From the NCBI GenBank assembly GCA_024305745.1, contig JAHRBS010000015.1, positions 248,001-312,000 of the forward strand: a stretch of 64,000 bases of DNA, written 5' to 3'. Below the pieces are notes generated by a model that searched no databases, was not told the DNA's origin, and saw nothing but the letters and a program-made list of their open reading frames with translations. Shown here in pieces: positions 20,692-30,361 of the stretch (its first letter is position 1; every line of letters begins with the position of its first letter). Source of the stretch: Polyporus tsugae. Taxonomy: Eukaryota; Basidiomycota; Agaricomycetes; Polyporales; Polyporaceae. The position numbers and the translations under genes were made by a program.

Positions 20692-22763
20692 CTATGAAGA
20701 CGCTGCAACGTACACGTTGAAGTTGTACGTCTTCGGACTCTCCTCTACCCGGAAGCCATCCCGCCCGGGGGCGCATTCAGCCACGACCACCCCGTCACGG
20801 ACCATCGTCGCCTTCATGCTCCCCCCAGCCACCATCGGGTGCGACAGCTTCGACACCCCACTCCCGATGACGCACGTTCGCCCTGGTGGGTCATCCGAGT
20901 CCGAGGTCGACAGGCGGACCTCCGCGGGACCCGCAGCGAAGACGACGACCCAGAACTTGTCGTCCGTCTGCGGAAAGGAAGCGTCGGCTCTCTCTCAACC
21001 CCGAGTGCGCGCAGTCCATGCACTCACCAGCTGCCACCTATCCGGCCTTGGCACCCCGTCGTCCGTCGCCTCCGCGTCCTTGAGGTGCGGGCGCGCCCAC
21101 ATAAAGATACGGTCGCTGTCTATAGAGGGGTACTCGCCCTCCTTGAACGCGCGCGCGAAGTACGCGGTGAGCTCGAGCCACGCCGTGTGCGGGTACCCGT
21201 CGACCCACGCCTGAGAGTTCGGCTGGGCGCCCTTGATGGGCCCGACGTAGTGCGACTCGCCGTAGTCTGCCCGAGGAAGTAATTCAGTATGACTTTGCAA
21301 CTGATGGCAGAAGACTAGAAAATCGAAGACAGGCGGTGGGCGGAGGGACAGGGCGTACCGTTGTAGGATATGATCTGGACGATGTTGACTTCGTCGCGGG
21401 CCGCGACGAGCTGCTCCCAGCGCCGGACGAGGAGCCAGTCGTCGCCGCGGTAGATCCACTGCAACCCCGATCACCGATCAGTATATATATACAGGCGGTT
21501 TTACGGCGGGGGAGAGGGGAGGTGCGGCGCACGTTCTTGTTCCACGAATCCGGCCCGTAATGCTAAATAACCAACCATAAGCGAGGCTGCAATCTTCTAT
21601 GACGACGACCAGGGACTGAGGACTTGCCGTGAAGAACCAAGGCGAGACGGCCGCCATGAACGTCCGCCCGCCGAGGTGATGGATGTGGTGTCGGTCAGTG
21701 TCGAACTTGACACACTCGACTTCCTCTCGTGGCGAATCTGCAGTCAGGTGGATGGGCCAGCTGCCGTTCCACTGTACGCCCGCCTCGTTAACGGATGCGC
21801 TGGAAAGAGCAAGGCAGACGAGAGGGCTCACGTCAAAGTAGCCGTCCATGGTGGGGATATGCGGGTACCGCCGTGGGTCGATGAAGAACGACGGGACGAA
21901 ATGTATCTGTGTAAGAGCAACTGTATTGGCATTCATCGCGTCCTGGGCAGAAGGTGGGAACGCTCATACCGGTGCGACAGCTTGCAACGCGTCCTTGATG
22001 AAGGCGCACGTATCGCGCAAGTTTGAAAACCCGAATAGACGGTCCTGCCCGGCGAACGTCGAGACGAGGACCTTGCCTTTGTACAGCAGTTGGTGCGGAT
22101 GCCTGGCGGTCGCTGCGAGATAGTCGCGCAGGAGGTTTATGTCCTCTGGTCTGTTTCCCGATAAAACACTGGAGATGGTCAACACGACCAGGGTAAGCAA
22201 ATGGAGCCATTGTCGTGCGGTCGATCAACCCAGCGAAAGCAAATCGCGCGCGGACCAAAAAGGTCTCCAAGGTCGAACCACCACTAGATATCGATCCCTC
22301 GACCTACGTCATATCAAAGCTGAGGAACAGCTTGAACGGCAAATCCAGCTCGAGCGCCGCAGCGTAACACAGGGAAACGGACCGCCGCTGCCAGTCTTCA
22401 GGCCCGACGTTGAGCGCAAACCCGTCGCTATATGCACTCATCAGACACGAAAACAAGGTGCTGACATAGGAAGGAAGGGGAAGAGACGCACATATGGTGA
22501 GCACTCGCAAGCGCGATGTCTTCCTTCCAATCTTTTGTGGTGTATGGCTGACGCGGCCTCTACTATCGGACGCTGTCCATATTCCCTTGTGGACTGGTGC
22601 GGACTCACGTAGGTATTTCCGACCATGAAGCTGTGGGAAATTCAAGTTCTAGTCAGCTTCAGCGAACATCGATTCAACAGACGACCAATCATGTACTCAA
22701 CTGAGCGACGACAAGTTTCCTCTGGATTGATTCAGACTCGTCTTGATTAGCCCCGAACGCCAT
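20692..22763 (-). CDS. Alpha-1,3-glucanase, glycoside hydrolase family 71
   Basis: Eleven exons join in phase to 440 residues: 22763-22702, 22630-22609, 22547-22492, 22427-22308, 22168-21970, 21906-21832, 21771-21628, 21562-21533, 21458-21359, 21266-21028, 20967-20692. GH71 hallmarks run through it: VVAHFMVGNTYPYT near the start, DGFALNVGPEDW, FKLFLSFDMT, WNGSWPIHLT, FMAAVSPWFFTHYG, WIYRGDDWLL, and DYGESHYVGPIKGAQP. The enzyme cleaves alpha-1,3-glucan, a fungal wall polymer. No signal peptide precedes the domain: it starts MAFGANQDESESIQRKLVVAH, so an intracellular role, as for S. pombe Agn2, is possible unless a 5' exon was missed. The intron at 21627-21563 is GC-AG (donor GCAAGT). Confidence 0.92.
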
Positions 22764-23258
22764 TGCGTGGAGTCTTTCAGTGTGGAAGCCGTCTTCGTGG
22801 TGATGATGGGTCAGACGGATGAAGACAAAGCACCAACGACGCGCAATCCACGTATGTGTAAGCACTAAATAAGGCATGAAAGTGGTTCGATACCACTCGC
22901 GCAGGGCGCGCGCCACAGGCATGAAGGCAGCGACGTCCCCGTCCCCCCACCGCCCATTCGCATTCGTAGATCTTCGAATAAACTGTACCGTCGACTGCTG
23001 TGAAAGACCGGCGACAAAGCTTCGGACGGTAGAGAGTGGGAGAAGGGAGTCGAAGGGTCTGCCTGTACGCTCCACGCACCATAACTAGAGCTCGTTCTTG
23101 ATGTCAACGCGCACACGCATGACCTGCAAAAGACAGCATTGCGATCGCTCAATGAGGCAGGGTATACGTACAAATCCACGCAAAGCAAACTGAGTCCCAA
23201 ACAGGGCGACAATCTCCAAGACCACCACACAACATAATCCCGCTCACCCCGTCGGCGC
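22764..23258. other. Intergenic spacer upstream of the GH71 gene
   Basis: About 495 nt between two genes on the minus strand. It should contain the GH71 promoter and the 3' flank of the PUA-like gene. A 5' signal-peptide exon for GH71 was looked for and not found. Confidence 0.45.
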
Positions 23259-24127
23259 CTAAAACACTCTCTCCATCTCCGCCAGCGGCAGCTCCTCGAC
23301 GAGCTTTCGCGTCGCGTATCGCCATCCCTGAGGTGTGGCGATCTCGAAGCGCTCCTTGAGCTGGGAGGTGGTGAGGGGCTTGTTGAGCCTGTATAGCTCG
23401 ATGACAGGGTAGCCGTACTTGGACTGCTTGAGGCCCTGGTCGAAGTCGTCGTTGCCGATGCCGGTGGGATCGTTGACCTCGCCTGGGACCTTGGGTTTGG
23501 TGGTAGACATGACGTAACTGGAATGGACGAAGACGGTCGTGAGAAAGGTTGGACGCGAGATTCAACAATGACCAATGCAAGCAATTGTGACGCGGAAAGT
23601 GGATCTAGGGCCAGAAGAAAACGACCAGTGAAAAAGGGGAGAGCAGGGAGCCACATATAGTGGTCGCGTCGTTGAGGGCAGGAAAAGAAAAGAGGGACGT
23701 ACGTGATTGCAGATGTCGGGGCGGTCTCGTAGAGCCACAGGTGCTTCACGCTCTCCTTGAGCTTGTACTTCCGGTATTCGTGATTCTTCTTCCGCTCGGA
23801 TATGAGCTTTGTGAACTCGGGCTTGATGCAGAGCAAGACATCCTCGAGCGAGCGGTCGTGTTCCCCAGCCTTGGCCTTGGCTTTAGGCTTTGCCTTTGGT
23901 ATGGGTTTGGATTTCGACGCCGTCTTCTCACGCTTTGAAGGGCGAAGGGACGATTTGTCTGCGGCAGCATCAGCCGCATCCACCTCCGATTCGTGGTCGG
24001 ATCCATAGTCGCGGTGTGAGGGCTTAGCGGGGGAGTGTTTCGGGGTCGCGACGGTCGAGGGTAGTGGCTTGGCAAAGTTGAAGAGTGTGCTTTGCTTCAG
24101 AGACTTCTGTGTCCGTTCTGCAGGCAT
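23259..24127 (-). CDS. PUA/ASCH-like domain protein with N-terminal PIP-box-like motif
   Basis: Two exons, 24127-23703 and 23517-23259, join in phase to 227 residues. The first true ATG in frame is 24127. The N-terminus is basic and carries Q-x-x-L-x-x-F (KQSTLFNFAK, Q12 to F18), which resembles a PCNA-interacting box but lacks the second aromatic residue. A Lys/Pro-rich low-complexity linker (PKAKPKAKAKAG) resembles a nuclear localisation signal. The C-terminal half reads VLLCIKPEFTKLI, KKNHEYRKYKL, VKHLWLYETAPTSAITYVM and KYGYPVIELYRL, consistent with a PUA-like ASCH fold that binds nucleic acid or modified nucleotides. Nuclear DNA- or RNA-linked function is inferred; the exact family is not certain. 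The 185-nt intron is longer than usual here. Confidence 0.8.
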
Positions 24128-24618
24128 GTGGAAGCAGCGACGTGTCAAGCAGCCAGAAACGAAGGGGAGGATTAAGGACAGTGATGGGAGGAGACTCGAG
24201 AGGTGGGCGAGTAGGCGCAGTCAGTAGGTCCGAGTCGAGGGCCTCGGACGCGGTTGTGGCGAGGATGCTCGAGGGTCGGCAGAACCCGGTGCCGGCGCCT
24301 GTCAGAGATCTGAGATCGAGAGCTGTGCGCCAGTCAATTCCAAGGTTTCTTCTGCACACATCACTACCGTCCCTGACGAGGAGGAGCGAGATGCGGAGCA
24401 TACTTACTTTATACTTGCTCCAGGGTCTTCCACACACGCAGGGCAGGCAACGAACGGCCCCAAAATAATACGAGACCAGTCTGCCAAGTACAACCAGGTC
24501 GGGTGCGACTCCTAGTGACGTCAGAAACTGTCTCCACCAGGAGGCTGGAGTATAAGACCAAGTGGGACTGTCTGCTTCTCCTCACGCACTCCACCTCCCA
24601 CTACTATCACCTACTACT
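24128..24618. promoter_or_regulatory. Divergent promoter region
   Basis: About 490 nt between divergent start codons at 24127 and 24619. The only recognised element is a TATAAG at 24550-24555. Confidence 0.45.
24550..24555 (+). promoter_or_regulatory. Possible TATA box
   Basis: TATAAG lies about 65 nt before the ATG at 24619, a plausible distance with a short 5' leader (CTCACGCACTCC, CTACTATCACC). Confidence 0.4.
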
Positions 24619-25340
24619 ATGGCTTCTATCACCGGCGCGCGTACAAGCACGTCCCCAGCTCCTGAAGGCCGCAAGACCACCGTGTCAAACGACGCGACTC
24701 AAGGCCCGACGACGTCAGAGTTCCACCCTGCCCCGCCGTCCGAGACGGTCCGGCCTACCGTGGAGACCGCGGCACCACAACAAGGTATGGACCCTGTCAG
24801 CCTTCGGTTCTTGCTTTCCTCTGACGCACGGGTGAAAGCTGCCACACAGCCCGAAGCTGGTGGGCAGGTCCCGCAGACGGTCATCATGCAACCCGCTCGG
24901 AGGGCGTCCTTTAGCCAGAAGGTCGTTGGCTACGCGAAGGTGTGTGTCTACACTCGTTGATCCTCATTCCTCACTCATACGAGTGCGACTTGTGATTCCA
25001 GGAAATCCGAGGCACGGTATGCATTCCGCCCTCCTGCTGATATATATCCATGGCGTCGAGTGGCCTGACACTAACTTGTGCTATGCATCTCATGCCTGAC
25101 CCCCTCCCTAGATATTGCGCAAAGTACGTTCCTTTTCCATTCTAACGTGTCCGGCACCGTGACAGTGCTGATTATGTGTCTATGTCGTTATAGCCGGAGA
25201 CGAAGGATTATGGCGGCAAGATCCGCAAGGGCGAGGAACCTTGGCCGCCCCCCGGCCATCATGACGACGCTCACGAGACCGAGTCTGCACCAGCATCCTC
25301 GACCTCTCCGGTCGACCAGGCGCAGGCCGCCACTCCGTGA
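24619..25340 (+). CDS. Small protein of unknown function with two consecutive microexons
   Basis: Four exons, 24619-24939, 25002-25016, 25112-25123 and 25194-25340, join in phase to 164 residues. Exons 2 and 3 are only 15 and 12 nt, coding EIRGT and ILRK. Splicing is supported by good GT-AG borders and by the sensible joined stretch VVGYAKEIRGTILRKPETKD. The first about 80 residues are Thr/Pro/Ala-rich and probably disordered; RRASFSQKVVGYAKEIRGTI could form an amphipathic helix; the C-terminus is charged, then Pro/Ser-rich (PPPGHHDDAHETES). No domain is recognised. It is divergent from the PUA-like gene. Confidence 0.65.
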
Positions 25341-26174
25341 GCACGCAACCTGGGGCGTACACCGCACCTTGCGGATTTTCGTTTTTGTAGTGCATCCCCG
25401 CGATGACTAATATCCTGAGATAATGGACCACGTAGTATGGTATGCCCTGTATAACATTGCTCGCAGTTCAATCGGCGTTTCGTTTGTCACATTCCGTCGA
25501 AAGCGACGGTTTCAAATCGTGAACTGGCGTGCTCGAGTAGCTGGCGGCCCGGGGTAGCTGGGTCACTTGTTCCCCCGTGAGGGATACTTAATCTGGCACA
25601 ATTGGACAATTGTGCGCTGCGGCTCATCCCAGTATGCATAGGGTACACCGAACACGTACCACGTCTCAGACATTCAGTACATAAGTCTTGAACGAAATCA
25701 GGGGCTACAAACTGGGAGGGGATGGGTACAGTCCACTCACGGATATTTCCACATCATTCGCAACATCGATCTGAAATGGTCACAACAGCACTACGTTCAT
25801 ATTCGCCGTCAAGTGGAGTACACCAACACCAAGAAAAACCCATAAGATCGTTTCAATCATTCATTTCCTTCTCCCCCTTCCTATCCGCTTTCTGTATCGC
25901 GTCTGCGCAGATACATCCATCGCGATTCGCCGTACCGTTCGTCCGCACGATGGATACGACTTAGACTTGAGAGCTTAAGGCGCCGCCAGGTGAGGGGAGG
26001 GCGAGAGACCAAGAAAACGAGACGGCATTCCAGTCAGCATGTACAATGGCCACACAGGCCGGACGGCGTGCATGGTTCGCAGAGGCAAGGGCCAGCCAAG
26101 GTTCACGAGGCGAAGGGCTTGAGCTAGTACGCCATCCAGTGCAAAGCCATCGTGAGCACGACGTGGCACATGCG
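25341..26174. other. Intergenic region, no supported gene
   Basis: About 830 nt between convergent genes. Nothing beyond short unsupported open frames was seen. Confidence 0.5.
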
Positions 26175-26690
26175 TCAGAACTCGAGGACGGGACGCACCA
26201 AATGTTCGAAGCGAGCTTGGGCCTTGACGGCCTCAGGGAGGACCTCGCCAACAATGCGGAAGGCCTCCGCTTCTGGTATCTCGGCCTCTAGGGCCCAACC
26301 GGCGATGTCCACAACGTTGGGAAACGGATTGTCTTGCAGCTTGGCTGCGATGATCCCTGCTGCAACGCCTGCGTGCATTAGTGTCGGCGGTCAAGCGAGG
26401 AACCGGGAACGTACTGCGTGGCGAGTCGCGCCGTTTGCGTTGGTGGTTTGTCGACCAGTTACTATGCATATGCCGGGTGTATCCAGAACACCCGGGCATC
26501 ACGACGATCTCGTCATATGCTTTCCAGACCTCCCCAGGGGTTGGTAGGCGTCCGCCAGCGAACAATGCTAGCGATGACGCGAGGGATGGTCAGTATCAGC
26601 AAGAGGGAGAGTCAACAGCGAAGAATAGGGTGAGGGGAACGTACTAGTCCGGTAGAGCCGAGCGTGTTTGGGCAACCGAAACCGCGGCAT
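26175..26690 (-). CDS. Small protein of unknown function, paralogue 1
   Basis: Three exons, 26690-26645, 26567-26415 and 26368-26175, join in phase to 130 residues. The model is supported by its resemblance to the gene at 29684-30361 with introns in the same places. Shared blocks are GRLPTPGEVWKAYDEIVVM against GRVPSEDEIARAYIKIVAM, GYTRHMHSNW against GYTKKVHSNY, and EAFRIVGEVLPEAVKAQAR against EVFRIVMAKLSDVVKERAR. There is no signal peptide or membrane segment. I recognise no family. The start is uncertain because the paralogue has a longer N-terminus. The second intron is only 46 nt. Confidence 0.65.
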
Positions 26691-28613
26691 GCCGCAATCG
26701 CTGAGCAGGAGGCAGTAGGGGAGGGGACAAGGTAGGAGGCCAAGAGAAGGGCGGCAATGAGACGAGTAACGGACGTTTGAGGCCGTGAGAACTGTTGTGT
26801 TCAACGAACACCAACACAATCGCATGCTCCTAGGATTGCAGCGCTTCCCTTCTCCCCAGGCCACCAGGGACTTACACAATCTTTCTGTGCGTCTGCCTTC
26901 TGTCTTGCTCTCCGCGACTGTCCATAGGCAAGACCCAAAGGTCCCGGCTAGTCTTGATTACGCACACCGTAGGGAACAATCAAACTTTGCGATTCAACCG
27001 AGTGGACTTCGATGCAAGAAAGTCTGGGTTGAAGGTTGCTGACGATGAGTCGGCCAAGGTGGGAGAGCACGAGAAGGGCAGGTGATAATGGTCGCAACTT
27101 GGTATATCGTGGGACGACGGCGAGATCGACGATCCCAACATGCAGAGGCGGCGCCGAACGCATAGCTGAAAAGCAGGGTGAAATTGTGAGCCATTCCTTC
27201 CCTGATCCCTCTTCCCAACATATCTGAGGCGGAGAACGATACACGAGCGACGAGCTGCTCGGCAGGGCGAAGCAAACCGCCAGTGAGCTGGACGGCTCCC
27301 CAGTATCACCCTCTATCCCCGCCTCAGTACCTACTTGATGTACATCGGTCGGCAGCCCAATATGACCTATTAATAAATAGGGAATGGAGAGCATACAAAA
27401 ACTGTACTTGCTTCGCTCAGATACGCACTCGCGCGGCATGCAACGTACAGCGAGGAGCCTGCGACCCGGTGCACCATGCCGAACACGAAGCCGGAGCTCT
27501 TTCATTCAAGCCAGCGGCAGACTGCACAGCACCTAAAGGTATCTGAGATGGTATTGTCCAGATAAGCTTCAAGCCGCAGCATTGTTGGGGGCGGGGGCGC
27601 AATGCAAGTACTTCCTGGCGCCCACTGCACTGCGCAGCTCCCCGGTAAACGTGTGAAGCACCAGAGAAAAGTGGACATTCTGCCACGCAAGCCCCAAAGA
27701 CCAGGAGACAGGGCAGGGGTACCTCGCATCCTTCAAGGGAGCCTTTGGTCGGGCGGTTTGCCTCGCCTAGGCGAGAAAACACCAACGGCCCGAATGCTCG
27801 CAGAAACTGGATGAACTGCCAAACGACCCGGCCCGTAACGTAGCCTTCGACCAGCAGGGAGTCGTCAGGCTTGAAATTGTCAGGCTTGGACATGTCAACG
27901 CACCGGCTGCGCTGGCGACCATCGCCTCACGTTCCTATGTCTGCCCGCCTTCCTAGTATGCCGGACGCCGCCGAGCCGTCGTCCCCGTTAGGTCACCAAC
28001 CGCGCGAGAAGACGTCCGCGCGAACGTTAGCGCATACGTCCGCGCACTAAACCGCGCAATCGACCGCTAAGTCGCCGGCTTTGTCGAAAGTCACCTCATC
28101 CGGCCGTTGTGGTGGGTGTGCCGTGCGCGGGGTATGAGGTGCCTCTGCTGAGTAGGGTATGTCCTTCGCTAATGAGTGCATCGTGACGGTAGGCGTGTCC
28201 GCACAGTAACACGAGAGAAGAGGAAGTGCGAAGGAGGATGAGAGTGTCGTTGTCCAGGTCGGCCCTCGGCTGCCTCAAGGCCTCAAGGCTGGCAGGAGCT
28301 GGCCGGCGTCAAGAGCTCGGATGTTGACAGTTGTGTACCCGCGGCCGTGGGCCGTGGCGCGTCCGTCCGTCCAGGACGGACAGGGCACTACCTGCGGCCT
28401 GCCACTCGATGGCTCATGGCCGCACCCTCTGCAAGCCTTCTGCGTCGTCCGACTCTCATCATCCTGTTATTACCACTTTTCAAGCTTTGCCCGTTCTACC
28501 AGCTTCCGGCTACTCATTAACAATATTGTGATTCTTCGGTTTACTGGTGCGACACTGCACAGTCAGCCTCGAGCTCAGGCTGTGGCCAGTGCTCAGTACT
28601 CTCACCGATTGTA

Positions 28614-28688
28614 ACCCGACCAGGTCGGGTCACTGGGATTGGCCCCTAGGGCGCTCCTCGGTCACCGATCAGGGCCAATATTTCCGGC
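28614..28688. repeat. Nested inverted repeats
   Basis: ACCCGACC-A-GGTCGGGT forms a 17-bp palindrome at 28614-28630. About 5-10 nt later ATTGGCCC and GGGCCAAT form a second inverted pair enclosing about 28 nt. Together they could fold into two hairpins. Function unknown. Confidence 0.55.
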
Positions 28689-28923
28689 CATAAGCAAGAT
28701 CTCAATTCAACTCTGGGAGGCTTTTGAATTGACGAATGCAATTCGTTGTCAGCGGACTGTTTCCGCCCCCAGATACTCCGAACATATCACTTTCAGCTCA
28801 GGTCTGAACCGGAAAACGAATTCAGTATGGCAAGAACTACGAATGAACGAGTCTGTCGGTAACCGTTTCTCGTGAGAGCACTCAGGGCAGTGATCTGCTC
28901 GTAATGTGACGGTTCTTGACCGC

Positions 28924-28926
<3 letters not shown>

Positions 28927-28959
<33 letters not shown>
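28927..28959. repeat. CT dinucleotide microsatellite
   Basis: About 33 nt of uninterrupted CT repeats in non-coding sequence. Confidence 0.95.
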
Positions 28960-28962
<3 letters not shown>

Positions 28963-29683
28963 GTTGAACTCCGGAGTTATATAGGTTTATATATCAACGT
29001 TCCGCTCAGGATCGATTGCCTGAAATCAATGGGAGATGGCAAGCATCCTCGCGTGCTATCCGACCTAGTTTCAATCTCACTCTATCATTGTCCTTCGAGA
29101 ACATTAAGAGACTCATAACAATTGCGATGGAAGGAATTGGGAAGCCCCTTGGGAAATCAAGGGAGCGGTACGCTCTGCGCCGCCTTTGTGCCTCAGGGCA
29201 GCGACGGTGTGGCGCGCGAACTCTCTTCTAACCACTGCTCACTATACACACTTCACTCGGGCCTATCGTTGTTCTCTATGTCGACGACCTTCAATCTCTA
29301 CCATAAGTCTCGACTTAGAAGCACCAAGAAACTACTCGAATATTGCAGCAGATATCAACGACCGCGCTCCGACATGGGGTACTACGAGACCATCGTCAAC
29401 TCCAACACCGCATACCTGGAACTCGGGGTATTCACAAGGCACGATCATAGCAAACAATTCAAGAAATGTAGAGAGACGAGAACAGGTGTCACAGATGGGA
29501 GAGGGCGGGAAGGACTTGGAGGCTTGCCTGGAACGCGTGGATGGGAGTCTGAGATACTAGGTATGCGCTATGGTAACTGCCGCGTGTCGTCCCAACGCCT
29601 CCGTATACTACTATGAACCACCTCCCTCAGAACTCGAAAGAGTTCAGCTGTGAAAGGATGCCAGGCATCCCGAATGCATTATA

Positions 29684-30361
29684 TCATCGCCGCGTACAAC
29701 CGAGAGAATGTTGGAGACCCACCATGTACTCGGTTCTGGCCCGTTCCTTGACGACGTCGGACAACTTCGCCATGACGATCCGAAACACCTCCTCAAAAGA
29801 GAGGCCGGTGGTGTACTTCCAGACGATGAGGTCATGCATCGTGGGGTTAGGAACGTTCTCCATTTCCGCAACAATTGTATCTAGATGATTTGTCGAGTTG
29901 TCGTTGGAGTCATCCAGTCAGCAACGCAATCGCCGTCGGAGCTTGCCAAGCCTGGCACTCACCCCCGCCGCTCATCCTTCCGCGCCGCTTGTTTGAGAAA
30001 TAGTTCGAGTGTACCTTCTTGGTGTACCCGGGGACCATAGCGACGATCTTGATGTACGCTCGAGCTATTTCGTCCTCCGATGGCACCCTCCCATCCGCGT
30101 GCAATGCTATCCGGCGCGATGTATCAAAAACACTGTTAGATTGCGCGCATATATGCACACTACGGGCGGGGAAGGGGAAGTGAGAGAGGTAGTCGTACCT
30201 TTACGAAGGGCAGCGGCACGCTTGGGTAGGCGGAGGTTTGGTTTTTTCTCATGATCAATGTTGACTTCGACGTTGGTGGCGGCCGTTGTGGCGTCAAGCG
30301 GTGACTCGCTAACCGCGAGTCTCGCCGTACGTATGTTGGACGTGGTCTGGTGTTTCGGCAT
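29684..30361 (-). CDS. Small protein of unknown function, paralogue 2
   Basis: Three exons, 30361-30199, 30106-29963 and 29880-29684, join in phase to 167 residues. The N-terminus (MPKHQTTSNIRTARLAVSES onward) is a Ser/Thr/Ala-rich tail absent from paralogue 1; the motif NLRLPKRAAALRK aligns with RFRLPKHARLYRT there. The conserved core and both intron positions agree with paralogue 1, which supports both models and suggests an old local duplication, same orientation, about 3.5 kb apart. The last exon may be longer, since ATGGTGGGTCTCC near 29723 could hide a further donor. No domain is recognised; the protein is soluble and mostly helical by eye. Confidence 0.65.

Larger units (their letters stand above)
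26691..29683. other. Gene-poor stretch between the two small paralogues
   Basis: About 3 kb with no gene I can support. It contains a CT microsatellite at 28927-28959 and palindromic sequence at 28614-28688. A minus frame from 27893 begins with a protein-like stretch (DDSLLVEGYVTGRVVWQFIQ) but I found no splicing that continues it; it may be a relic exon. Confidence 0.5.

Noticed and set aside
22865..24148. 427-codon minus-strand frame
   Set aside because: It reads through an intron of the PUA-like gene; only the part down to 23703 is coding, and its apparent first codon is TTG, not ATG.
27417..27893. 158-codon minus-strand frame starting MSKPDNFKPDD
   Set aside because: The first 35 residues look protein-like but the rest is Cys/Pro-rich noise, and no convincing downstream exon was found.
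29122..29616. 164-codon plus-strand frame
   Set aside because: No homology signal and antisense context next to paralogue 2; likely chance.
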